Of a stretch of 8,645 bases of DNA, positions 1 to 5,736 are shown piece by piece; the first letter of the stretch is position 1, and the number at the start of each line of letters is the position of its first letter. The translations under genes and the position numbers were made by a program. The stretch comes from JAZLIT01 sp045617525 (GTDB lineage Bacteria; Bacillota; Bacilli; Bacillales_A; Planococcaceae), in contig JAZLIT010000208.1 in the NCBI GenBank assembly GCA_045617525.1, forward strand, positions 1 through 8,645, in the 5' to 3' direction. Below the pieces are notes generated by a model. That model saw nothing but the letters and a program-made list of their open reading frames with translations, searched no databases and was not told the DNA's origin.

Positions 1-79
1 AGTATGAGTTAGTAGGTGTTATTATTAGAATTGTGTTACACTTAAAGTGGAAAATTTTAACTTTAAAGGGAGTTGTCAA

Positions 80-457
80 ATGGGTATTTTCGATGGTTTG
101 ATGGGAAATGCTAGTGAACTGAATGTAGTCAATGTACAAAAGGAAATTAAAGATATATTGACTAAAAGTGAGAATGTTAAGAACGCTTATAAAGTGATTA
201 GAGATATTTTCGTATTTACAGACAAAAGGTTAATACTTATTGATAAGCAAGGTGTTACGGGGAAGAAAACGGAGTATCTTTCTATTCCGTATAATAGTAT
301 TGTGAATTTTTCTGTTGAAACAGCGGGTACATTCGATTTAGATGCGGAGTTAAAGATATGGGTAACGGGTAATAGCGTTCCTATACAAAAAAAATTCAAT
401 AAGTCTACTAACATTTACGATGTGCAACGTGTACTTGCGGAATACGTATTAAGTTAA
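80..457 (+). CDS. Small bacterial PH-domain protein (bPH_1 type)
   Basis: A 125-residue protein that resembles the bacterial pleckstrin-homology family found as free-standing proteins of about 125 residues in Bacillales. The stretch from about residue 33 to 120 is rich in short beta strands (FVFTDKRLILID at 44-55, then the segments around 63-80 and 88-96) and ends in a helix, as expected for a PH-like barrel capped by a C-terminal helix. No signal peptide or membrane segment is visible, so it should be cytosolic. The cellular role of this family is not established, and no partner is suggested by the neighbours. The ATG at 80 was chosen because AAAGGGAG at 65-72 sits 7 bases upstream and MGIFDGL is a family-like start; an in-frame GTG at 47 has no ribosome binding site. 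A terminator follows directly, so the gene is probably a single-gene unit. Confidence 0.82.
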   Translation: MGIFDGLMGNASELNVVNVQKEIKDILTKSENVKNAYKVIRDIFVFTDKRLILIDKQGVTGKKTEYLSIPYNSIVNFSVETAGTFDLDAELKIWVTGNSVPIQKKFNKSTNIYDVQRVLAEYVLS

Positions 458-471
458 AATTATAGTAAGTT

Positions 472-505
472 ACGATCGACGCTTAATGTTGGTCGTTTTC
501 TTTTT
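472..505 (+). terminator. Intrinsic terminator of the PH-domain gene
   Basis: A 9-bp stem (ACGATCGAC at 472-480 with GTTGGTCGT at 488-496, including G-U pairs) encloses a 7-base loop and is followed by TTTCTTTTT. It lies 15 bases after the stop codon of the PH-domain gene, so it ends that transcript and separates it from the GrpB-family gene. Confidence 0.8.
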
Positions 506-596
506 GGCCATCACTGAGATTTGTTATGAGACGCATCGAGATTCGGGTATGCTACTATCTACTCCATATCAATAAGTATAAGGGAGATTCGACACT

Positions 597-1106
597 ATGG
601 AAATTCGTCTTACAGACTATAATGCAGATTGGTCTCAAATGTTTCAGATTGAGGCAGAGTTTCTTAAAACAATATTTGGTGACGAGATAATCAAATGCGA
701 GCATTTTGGAAGTACGTCTGTTCATGGAATGAAAGCAAAACCTGTAATCGACATGATGTGTATCGTTAAGACCATAGAGAAAGTTGATTTATTCAATTAC
801 CAAATGGAGTATTTTGGCTATGATGTTGTTGGGGAATGGGGTATTACAGGTAGAAGGTTATTTAGAAAAGGTGGCGAGAACAGAACTCACCATATCCATT
901 TTTATCAACTTGATAATCCTGAAATTGAACGGCATTTGATCTTTCGAGATTATCTGAGAACTCACCCTCAAGAAGTTGCCAATTACAGTCGCTTTAAAGA
1001 AGAGTTGGCTCAACGCTACGACACTACAAGTGATTACAGTCCAGCAAAAAAGAAATTTGTAAGTGAAATGGAGAAAAAAGCTCTCAGCTGGTTTTCAGAA
1101 GGTTAG
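597..1106 (+). CDS. GrpB family protein (UPF0157, nucleotidyltransferase-like fold)
   Basis: A 169-residue protein of the GrpB/UPF0157 family, the usual size for that family. The signature is clear: HFGSTSVHGMKAKPVIDMM at residues 37-54, in which GSTS and the Asp of KPVID correspond to the nucleotide-binding loop and a metal-ligand position of the polymerase-beta-like nucleotidyltransferase fold. A second conserved cluster, THHIHFY, lies at 97-103. The substrate of GrpB proteins is not known to me; some members are fused to dephospho-CoA kinase, which hints at a nucleotide- or cofactor-related reaction, but that cannot be read from this sequence. Start: AAGGGAG at 580-586, 10 bases before the ATG. 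No convincing sigma-A promoter and no terminator after the stop were seen. The protein looks intact and cytosolic. Confidence 0.88.
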   Translation: MEIRLTDYNADWSQMFQIEAEFLKTIFGDEIIKCEHFGSTSVHGMKAKPVIDMMCIVKTIEKVDLFNYQMEYFGYDVVGEWGITGRRLFRKGGENRTHHIHFYQLDNPEIERHLIFRDYLRTHPQEVANYSRFKEELAQRYDTTSDYSPAKKKFVSEMEKKALSWFSEG

Positions 1107-1210
1107 AGGAAAGCCCTATCAAAATTAAGGCGAATACACTCAAAAAATTTGGGTATCACAGAATCGGTGTTAGAAAATCGTAAAATAATATTAGGGATGG
1201 AGGGATGATA

Positions 1211-1984
1211 ATGGACCAATTAAAAGGGAAAATTGCGATTATCACGGGTGTAAGTCGTCTAAAAGGGATTGGAGCTGCTATATGTAGGGAGTTAGCTGAA
1301 TCGGGTTATCATATATTTTTTACTTATTGGACGGAATATGATAAAAAAATGCCTTGGAGCATTGAATTAGATGAACCCGTGAAATTAAAAGAAGAATTAA
1401 TAAAAAAAGGTATTAAGGTATCATGTATGGAGTTGGATTTGACTCAACATGATGCACCTGAACAACTTATAAATAAAGTTTCTGAACAACTTGGTAATCC
1501 TGATATTTTGATTAATAATGCAGCATACTCAACTAACAACGATTTTACTAATTTAACTGCCGAAGAATTAGATAAACATTACATGGTAAATGTGCGTGCA
1601 ACGACACTATTAAGTAGTAGATTTGCTCAAAGGTTTGATAAGAAATCAGGTGGAAGAATAGTCAATATTACTTCAGGTCAGTTTCAAGGACCTATGCCTG
1701 GCGAATTAGCATATGCAACAACAAAAGGAGCAATTGATGCTTTAACTATTACATTGTCGGCCGAACTAGCCCCTTTAGGAATAACGGTTAATGCATTAAA
1801 TCCAGGTCCAACTGATACAGGTTGGATGACAGAAGAAATAAAAAATAAATTAAAACCGATGTTTCCTTTCGGTAGAATAGGAAAACCGAGAGATGTTGCA
1901 AAAACTATTAAATTTCTAGTGAGCGATGAAGCAGATTGGATTACAGGTCAAATTATTCATTCAGAAGGTGGATTTAAAAGGTGA
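1211..1984 (+). CDS. Short-chain dehydrogenase/reductase (FabG-like, SDR family)
   Basis: A 257-residue classical SDR oxidoreductase, which would use NAD(P)H to reduce a carbonyl or oxidise an alcohol. Visible motifs in order: a cofactor-binding TGVSRLKGIG at 12-21 (a slightly extended form of TGxxxGIG), NNAA at 102-105, the structural Asn in VNVRA at 127, catalytic Ser155 in TSG, the Tyr168/Lys172 pair in YATTK, and the PGP turn at 198-200 after the active site. The C-terminal WITGQIIHSEGGF is typical of 3-oxoacyl-ACP reductase-like members. All catalytic residues are present. The substrate cannot be deduced, and the gene is not next to fatty-acid genes, so a FabG symbol is not justified. 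The ATG at 1211 was chosen because GGAGGG at 1199-1204 leaves a 6-base spacer; the ATG at 1205 abuts that site and cannot use it. The 104 bases upstream show no clear promoter or terminator. Confidence 0.88.
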   Translation: MDQLKGKIAIITGVSRLKGIGAAICRELAESGYHIFFTYWTEYDKKMPWSIELDEPVKLKEELIKKGIKVSCMELDLTQHDAPEQLINKVSEQLGNPDILINNAAYSTNNDFTNLTAEELDKHYMVNVRATTLLSSRFAQRFDKKSGGRIVNITSGQFQGPMPGELAYATTKGAIDALTITLSAELAPLGITVNALNPGPTDTGWMTEEIKNKLKPMFPFGRIGKPRDVAKTIKFLVSDEADWITGQIIHSEGGFKR

Positions 1985-1989
1985 GTTAA

Positions 1990-2145
1990 ACTAAAAAAGC
2001 TTTGGATGCTGCTAGATTAGCACTCTTATCTTTATCTACATGTGTGCGAAGTTATGTGGGCATGATCGAACCTGAAAAGCTGAAGCCGAGTGCAACAAGG
2101 ATTTATAAAGTACAAAATAAGCCTCCAAACACCGCTTGGGAATGA
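1990..2145 (+). pseudogene. Unidentified coding-like fragment
   Basis: After the dehydrogenase stop there is an open stretch of about 51 codons ending in TGA at 2143-2145, in a different frame from the dehydrogenase. It reads like real protein, with a helix-like start (LDAARLALLSL) followed by CVRSYVGMIEPEKLKPSATR and a Pro-rich end. It has no start codon with a ribosome binding site at its 5' end, because a TAA lies immediately before it. I read it as an internal piece of a lost gene. I could not assign a family. It might also be a chance open frame, which its modest length allows. Confidence 0.3.
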
Positions 2146-2152
2146 ATTTTAG

Positions 2153-2608
2153 CTTAATTTAGCAAGAATTACACCATTTCCATACGAAGAAGAAGAACTT
2201 GCATATCAAAACTTTATGACAAACATAGGATTTGGAAAAACACAGAATAACGTAAATGCTTTAATTAGCAATTTATCAAAAAAGTATTCACACATTCGTA
2301 TTATTGGTTTTAGTTTTGGTGCCACTATTGCTTGGCTTTGCAGTAATAACCCTTCAGTACATAAAGTAGTTGGCTTTTACGGTTCTCGGATTCGTCAATA
2401 TACAGATGTAATTCCGAATGCAGAAACGATTTTAATATTCGGTGAGCAAGAAAAATCTTTTAATCCAATTGATTTAAAAACAAGTCTTTCTGCGTATCCC
2501 AATGTATTAATTAACAATGTTGAAGGTGAGCATGGTTTCGCTGACCCGTACACTTCGAAATACAATGAACAGACAATAATGATTTATCGGAATATTTTAT
2601 TTAATTGA
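2153..2608 (+). pseudogene. 5'-truncated dienelactone hydrolase-like alpha/beta hydrolase
   Basis: The readable frame runs from just after an in-frame TAG (2150-2152) to the TGA at 2606-2608. The first ATG is at 2216 and would give 130 residues, but no ribosome binding site precedes it, and the codons before it (RITPFPYEEEE from 2165 on) look like true protein, so the real start has been lost. The alpha/beta-hydrolase core is recognisable: a nucleophile elbow GFSFGA (Ser33 counted from that ATG), a strand LIFGEQE near 73-79 that may carry the acidic residue, and the His in GEHGFADP at about 106. Dienelactone-hydrolase-like proteins of this kind usually have roughly 30-35 further N-terminal residues forming the first strands and helix; these are missing and not recognisable in any upstream frame. 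It is probably non-functional, although expression from the internal ATG is not excluded. Confidence 0.62.
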
Positions 2609-2611
2609 GAA

Positions 2612-2635
2612 GTCCCCAAATCTTACTTTGGTGAC
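2612..2635 (+). repeat. Inverted repeat between hydrolase remnant and GNAT gene
   Basis: GTCCCCAAA (2612-2620) pairs with TTTGGTGAC (2627-2635) with one mismatch around a 6-base loop. It starts 3 bases after the hydrolase stop and ends 5 bases before the ribosome binding site of the next gene. No T-run follows, so it is not a standard terminator; it could be a worn terminator or a structure in the 5' end of the acetyltransferase message. Confidence 0.45.
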
Positions 2636-2653
2636 CATTTAGGAGGTTTAAAT

Positions 2654-3094
2654 ATGGAAAATTCTGCATTAAAAACTATTGTTGAATTAACAAATATAGA
2701 ACAGTGGTTAGAAGCTTTTCCTATTATGAAACAATTACGAACTGATTTAACAGAGGAAACCTACATAGCGTTACTTCAAGATATGAATAAAGACGGATAC
2801 AAGCTATACGCAATGTACGTTGAAGATAAAATGGTTTCATTAGTTGGGCTAAGTTGGAGAATTAACTTTTATAATAAGCGCCATATTTTTATTTACGATT
2901 TAGTAACCGATGTATCTTATCGTTCATATGGTTTTGGAGAGAAATTGTTACAATACATACATAAATGGGCCGATGAAAATGGGGCTGAATATGTAGCTTT
3001 AGAATCAGGTATACAAAGAAGTGATGCACACCGATTTTATGAGGATAAATTAGAATATGACAAATGGTGTTATTCCTTTAGAAAAACATTGTAA
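2654..3094 (+). CDS. GNAT family N-acetyltransferase
   Basis: A 146-residue single-domain acetyltransferase of the Gcn5-related (GNAT) fold, which transfers acetyl from acetyl-CoA to an amine. The acetyl-CoA pyrophosphate-binding loop appears as RSYGFG at 90-95 (family R/QxxGxG/A), directly after the strand YDLVTDVSY and before the helix EKLLQYIHKWADENG. The C-terminal part VALESGIQRSDAHRFYE at 114-130 matches the usual strand-plus-helix with a Tyr near the active site. The substrate is unknown. AGGAGG at 2641-2646 lies 7 bases before the ATG, a strong initiation site. The preceding gene is a remnant, so the gene probably stands alone, although I found no clear promoter. No hairpin terminator follows: its stop codon is only 31 bases before the -35 box of glpD. 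Confidence 0.88.
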   Translation: MENSALKTIVELTNIEQWLEAFPIMKQLRTDLTEETYIALLQDMNKDGYKLYAMYVEDKMVSLVGLSWRINFYNKRHIFIYDLVTDVSYRSYGFGEKLLQYIHKWADENGAEYVALESGIQRSDAHRFYEDKLEYDKWCYSFRKTL

Positions 3095-3125
3095 CCCGTT
3101 TTCAAACTTTAATAAAAATAGATAA

Positions 3126-3153
3126 TTGCATTTTTTCTAATTCATGTTAAGAT
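3126..3153 (+). promoter_or_regulatory. Sigma-A promoter of glpD (extended -10)
   Basis: TTGCAT at 3126-3131 and TAAGAT at 3148-3153 are separated by 16 bases, and TG one base upstream of the -10 box makes it an extended -10 promoter. The start point would fall near 3160, so the transcript begins with the leader segment shared with glpF. The same -10 hexamer followed by GG is used at glpF. Confidence 0.75.
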
Positions 3154-3159
3154 GGAATC

Positions 3160-3183
3160 AAGTTAATAAATTGGTTTGAGTAA
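3160..3183 (+). promoter_or_regulatory. Candidate GlpP-responsive leader element of glpD
   Basis: The first bases of the predicted transcript contain AAGTTAATAAA (3160-3170) and TTGAGTAA (3176-3183). Both blocks recur unchanged in front of glpF (5616-5626 and 5634-5641), again at the predicted 5' end and just before a terminator. The only shared context of the two places is glycerol control, so these blocks are the best candidates for the RNA target of the antiterminator GlpP. GGTTT at 3173-3177 could also pair with AGACC at 3189-3193, part of the terminator 5' arm, which would offer a weak competing structure. The role is inferred from conservation and position. Confidence 0.6.
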
Positions 3184-3185
3184 CT

Positions 3186-3245
3186 GAGAGACCTTATTGA
3201 ATGCACAAGGCTATAATTGTGTATCTTTAAGGGCTCTCTTTTTTT
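3186..3245 (+). terminator. Leader terminator (attenuator) of glpD
   Basis: A long hairpin lies between the glpD promoter and its start codon. GAGAG (3186-3190) pairs with CTCTC (3234-3238), continues through CC-TTA / TAA-GG with one A-G mismatch, and an upper stem pairs TGCACAA with TTGTGTA. Seven Ts follow at 3239-3245. Because it lies before the coding region it would stop glpD transcription unless relieved, which fits the known mechanism of G3P-bound GlpP allowing readthrough in Bacillus subtilis glpD. Confidence 0.85.
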
Positions 3246-3269
3246 GTATCTAAAAGGAGGAAGAAAGTA

Positions 3270-4913
3270 ATGGCAACAGCTTCAACTCTACAACGAGCAA
3301 GTGTGATGGATGATTTATCAAAAAAACAGTATGATGTGTTAATAATTGGTGGCGGTATAACAGGTGTAGGGATCGCACTAGATGCAATTACGCGTGGTCT
3401 TTCGGTCGCATTAGTAGAAATGGCAGACTTCGCAGCAGGTACATCAAGTCGTTCAACGAAATTAGTGCATGGTGGTTTACGCTATTTAAAACAATTTGAA
3501 ATTAAAGAAGTGGCACAGTTAGGGAAAGAACGTGCCATCGTATATGAAAACGGTCCGCACGTAACGACGCCTGTTTGGATGTTACTACCGTTCCATAAAG
3601 GGGGTACATTTGGTAAGTTCTCTACATCAATTGGACTTCGTGTATACGACCTTCTGGCAGGAGTAAAAAAATCAGAGCGACGTTACATGTTAAATCCTAC
3701 ACAAACAATCTTAAAAGAGCCTTTAGTAAAGCAACAAGATTTACAAGGTGGTGGCGTGTATGTAGAGTACCGAACAGACGATGCCCGTTTAACGATAGAA
3801 GTGGCAAAAGCGGCAATCGAAAAAGGAGCAGTGTTAGCCAATTATACAAAAGCATCGGGTTTTTTATATAACGATAAGAAAAAAATTATCGGTATTGAAG
3901 CAACAGATTTAATGACGCAAAATACAATTCAAATTCAAGCGAAAAAAGTTGTGAACGCAGCGGGGCCATGGGTCGATGATGTGAGGGCGATTGAAAGGCA
4001 AACGAACGGTAAATATTTAATTCTATCAAAAGGTGTGCATATCGTATTTGATCAGTCGAAATTCCCGCTTCAGCAAGCAATTTACTTTGATACACCGGAT
4101 GGCCGTATGGTATTTGCGATTCCACGTGATGGCAAAACTTACGTAGGGACGACAGACACGTTTTATAAAGGTGACCCACGCGATATGAACATCGAGCAAT
4201 CCGATCGCGACTATATTATGAATGCGATTCTTTACATGTTCCCGAGTGTCAGCTTAACTGATGCAGATATCGAATCGAGCTGGGCAGGTGTGCGTCCTTT
4301 AATTCATGAAGAAGGAAAAGGCCCATCGGAAATTTCTCGGCATGATGAAGTATGGGAATCAGAAGGCGGTTTAATAACGATTGCGGGCGGTAAATTAACA
4401 GGGTATCGCAAAATGGCGGAAGCTGTTGTAAATCGTATTGCCCCAAGTTTGCAGACAGAGTTTGGCATTTTAAGTAAGCCATGTATAACAAAAAACTTAC
4501 CAATTTCAGGCGGAGAAGTGGGCGGCTCACAACACTTGCAAGCGTATACCGAGGAAAAGGCAAAGCTTGGTCTTAAAGTAGGTTTAACAAAAGAAGAAGC
4601 AACCTACTTGGCTCAGCATTACGGTTCAAATGTGGAAAAAGTATATAGTTACGTTGCAAAAGCGAACGAAACCATGCCAGCAGCGTTATTTGCGCAGCTA
4701 CAATACGGCATCGAGCACGAGTTAGTAGCGAACCCGGTAGACTTCTTTAGCCGTCGTACAGGCAATATGTTTTTCAATATCGCAAGTGTAACAGCACATA
4801 AAGATGCAGTAGTTGGATATATGGCGCAGCAACTAGGCTGGTCAAATGAACAATTCGGTTTATTTACAGATGAGTTAAATAACGAAATTACGCGTGCAAC
4901 AACTGCGAAATAA
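3270..4913 (+). CDS. glpD: Aerobic glycerol-3-phosphate dehydrogenase
   Basis: A 547-residue FAD-dependent enzyme that oxidises sn-glycerol-3-phosphate to dihydroxyacetone phosphate and passes electrons to menaquinone at the inner face of the membrane. The N-terminal dinucleotide fold is seen as YDVLIIGGGITGVG at 21-34, the family signature GTSSRSTKLVHGGLRYL at 57-73, VNAAGPWVD at 228-236, SSWAGVRPLI at 336-345 and the C-terminal FAD-contacting TIAGGKLTGYRKMAE at 370-384. The remaining 150 or so residues form the usual helical C-terminal domain. Length and sequence agree closely with Bacillus GlpD (about 555 residues). AAAGGAGG at 3253-3260 is 9 bases before the ATG. It has its own promoter and leader terminator, and is followed 107 bases later by glpP. 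In B. subtilis glpD is the last gene of the cluster; here it comes first. Confidence 0.97.
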   Translation: MATASTLQRASVMDDLSKKQYDVLIIGGGITGVGIALDAITRGLSVALVEMADFAAGTSSRSTKLVHGGLRYLKQFEIKEVAQLGKERAIVYENGPHVTTPVWMLLPFHKGGTFGKFSTSIGLRVYDLLAGVKKSERRYMLNPTQTILKEPLVKQQDLQGGGVYVEYRTDDARLTIEVAKAAIEKGAVLANYTKASGFLYNDKKKIIGIEATDLMTQNTIQIQAKKVVNAAGPWVDDVRAIERQTNGKYLILSKGVHIVFDQSKFPLQQAIYFDTPDGRMVFAIPRDGKTYVGTTDTFYKGDPRDMNIEQSDRDYIMNAILYMFPSVSLTDADIESSWAGVRPLIHEEGKGPSEISRHDEVWESEGGLITIAGGKLTGYRKMAEAVVNRIAPSLQTEFGILSKPCITKNLPISGGEVGGSQHLQAYTEEKAKLGLKVGLTKEEATYLAQHYGSNVEKVYSYVAKANETMPAALFAQLQYGIEHELVANPVDFFSRRTGNMFFNIASVTAHKDAVVGYMAQQLGWSNEQFGLFTDELNNEITRATTAK

Positions 4914-4943
4914 TGTAGAATATAATGTATCGAATTAATTTAT

Positions 4944-4984
4944 GCTCATCAAATATGAAGATATTTAACATTCATAGGATGAGC
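4944..4984 (+). repeat. Hairpin in the glpD-glpP gap
   Basis: GCTCATC (4944-4950) and GATGAGC (4978-4984) form a perfect 7-bp stem, and inside it TATGAA (4954-4959) can pair with TTCATA (4971-4976). The sequence after it is A/T-rich but has no T-run, so efficient intrinsic termination is unlikely. It may partly reduce readthrough from glpD into glpP, or protect the 3' end of the glpD message. Confidence 0.5.
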
Positions 4985-4995
4985 TAGATTATTAT
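4965..4995 (+). promoter_or_regulatory. Weak candidate promoter for glpP
   Basis: TTAACA (4965-4970) and TATTAT (4990-4995) each differ from consensus at one base, but the spacer is 19 bases, longer than ideal, and the boxes overlap the hairpin at 4944-4984. Transcripts would start near 5002, about 7 bases before the ribosome binding site of glpP. A TATAAT at 4921-4926 has no good -35 partner. The call is tentative. Confidence 0.25.
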
Positions 4996-5020
4996 ATATT
5001 TATATAATAAGGAGAATGGT

Positions 5021-5587
5021 ATGACATTTAGTGATAAAAGTCTTATTCCAGCAGCGCGAACGGTTAAGCAATTCGACCAAGTAGTAAAAAGTGATTATGA
5101 ATATATCGTATTATTAGAAGTTCACTTAAGTCATTTGCGTGCATTAAAGCAAGAAGCAGATCGTTATGGGAAAAAGTTAATTATCCATGCAGATTTAGTT
5201 CATGGTTTGAAAACGGATAATTTTGCGGCGGATTATTTATGCAATGATATTAGTCCAGCAGGTATTATTTCGACACGCTCCAATATGATTTTAAAGGCGA
5301 AATCGCGGGGGATAATTGCAATTCAACGAGTATTTTTAATCGATACAATTGCGCTTGAAAAGAGCTACACCCTTATTAAACAGACTGCACCGGATTATAT
5401 TGAGCTATTACCAGGTGTTATTCCGGAGATGATTGCAGAAGTATACGAACGTACCGGTATTTCCATTATTACAGGCGGATTAGTACGCTCCGAAGAACAA
5501 ATTACGCGTGCGTTTGAAGCAGGTGCGGTGGCCATTACTACGTCAAATAAAGAACTTTGGAAACGTTTTCAAAAAACCGTTGACTGA
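5021..5587 (+). CDS. glpP: Glycerol operon antiterminator GlpP
   Basis: A 188-residue RNA-binding regulator. Bound to glycerol-3-phosphate, GlpP of Bacillus prevents termination in the leaders of glpD and glpFK. The protein resembles the family throughout (B. subtilis GlpP is about 190 residues) and has the TIM-barrel-like alternation of strands with conserved loops: IIHADLVHGL at 54-63, GIISTRS at 81-87, QRVFLID at 102-108, IELLPGV at 127-133, IITGGLV at 149-155 and AITTSN at 171-176; the later loops suit phosphate binding. AAGGAG at 5009-5014 precedes the ATG by 6 bases. The gene sits between its two presumed targets: glpD upstream with a 107-base gap, and glpF downstream, whose promoter overlaps the glpP stop codon. 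The last codons also contain a cre operator. If glpP is partly read from the glpD promoter, its synthesis would be self-reinforcing. Confidence 0.93.
   Translation: MTFSDKSLIPAARTVKQFDQVVKSDYEYIVLLEVHLSHLRALKQEADRYGKKLIIHADLVHGLKTDNFAADYLCNDISPAGIISTRSNMILKAKSRGIIAIQRVFLIDTIALEKSYTLIKQTAPDYIELLPGVIPEMIAEVYERTGISIITGGLVRSEEQITRAFEAGAVAITTSNKELWKRFQKTVD
5557..5572 (+). promoter_or_regulatory. CcpA operator (cre) upstream of glpF
   Basis: The 16 bases TTGGAAACGTTTTCAA fit every position of the Bacillus cre consensus WTGNAARCGNWWWCAW. The site lies inside the last codons of glpP (for LWKRFQ), ends 7 bases before the -35 box of glpF and is centred about 50 bases upstream of the predicted start point, a position compatible with repression by CcpA bound to HPr(Ser-P). 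Catabolite control of glpFK through cre is known in B. subtilis; here the site is placed in the neighbouring coding sequence. Confidence 0.75.
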
Positions 5588-5608
5588 TTGTTAGAATTAA
5601 CCTAAGAT
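5580..5608 (+). promoter_or_regulatory. Sigma-A promoter of glpFK
   Basis: TTGACT (5580-5585) and TAAGAT (5603-5608) are separated by 17 bases, close to a consensus promoter. The -35 box runs into the TGA stop of glpP (5585-5587). Transcription should begin near 5615, again exactly at the leader block shared with glpD. Confidence 0.85.
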
Positions 5609-5615
5609 GGTAATT

Positions 5616-5641
5616 AAGTTAATAAACACGTGGTTGAGTAA
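5616..5641 (+). promoter_or_regulatory. Candidate GlpP-responsive leader element of glpF
   Basis: AAGTTAATAAA (5616-5626) and TTGAGTAA (5634-5641) repeat the blocks found at the start of the glpD leader, with 7 instead of 5 bases between them. GGTT at 5632-5635 can pair weakly with AACT at 5644-5647, next to the terminator 5' arm, leaving GAGTAA in the loop; the glpD leader offers a similar small stem. The segment is therefore a candidate GlpP binding site or antiterminator. The function is inferred. Confidence 0.6.
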
Positions 5642-5645
5642 AGAA

Positions 5646-5699
5646 CTCCGCAATTATCGTTTTATACGTTACGTATAAAATGCTTTTGCGGGTTTTTTT
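5646..5699 (+). terminator. Leader terminator (attenuator) of glpFK
   Basis: CCGCAA (5648-5653) pairs with TTGCGG (5686-5691), and above a small internal loop TTTTATACG (5660-5668) pairs perfectly with CGTATAAAA (5672-5680) around TTA. Seven Ts follow at 5693-5699. It lies between the promoter and glpF and so should block glpFK unless GlpP with glycerol-3-phosphate acts. Its sequence is unrelated to the glpD hairpin, while the leader blocks before it are the same. Confidence 0.87.
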
Positions 5700-5736
5700 G
5701 TCATCTAAAGCGTGAATAACATTGGGGGGGAAAAAT

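Noticed and set aside
47..79. GTG start adding 11 residues to the PH-domain protein
   Set aside because: No ribosome binding site before the GTG, while AAAGGGAG is well placed for the ATG at 80 and lies inside the supposed extension.
3..104. Hydrophobic open frame entering from the left edge
   Set aside because: Short, overlaps the PH-domain gene start, and shows no recognisable C-terminal motif; it cannot be told from chance.
187..414. - strand open frame opposite the PH-domain gene
   Set aside because: Shadow of a family-supported + strand gene.
523..550. Sigma-B-like promoter (GGGTAT at 545-550 with GTTATG at 523-528) before the GrpB-family gene
   Set aside because: The -10 box fits, but the -35 box is poor and the 16-base spacer is too long for a confident call.
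1107..1210. Promoter or terminator between the GrpB-family and dehydrogenase genes
   Set aside because: TTGGGT and TAGAAA boxes are weak and no hairpin with a T-run is present.
3886..4563. Two - strand open frames opposite glpD
   Set aside because: Both are antisense shadows of glpD with no ribosome binding sites and no recognisable motifs.
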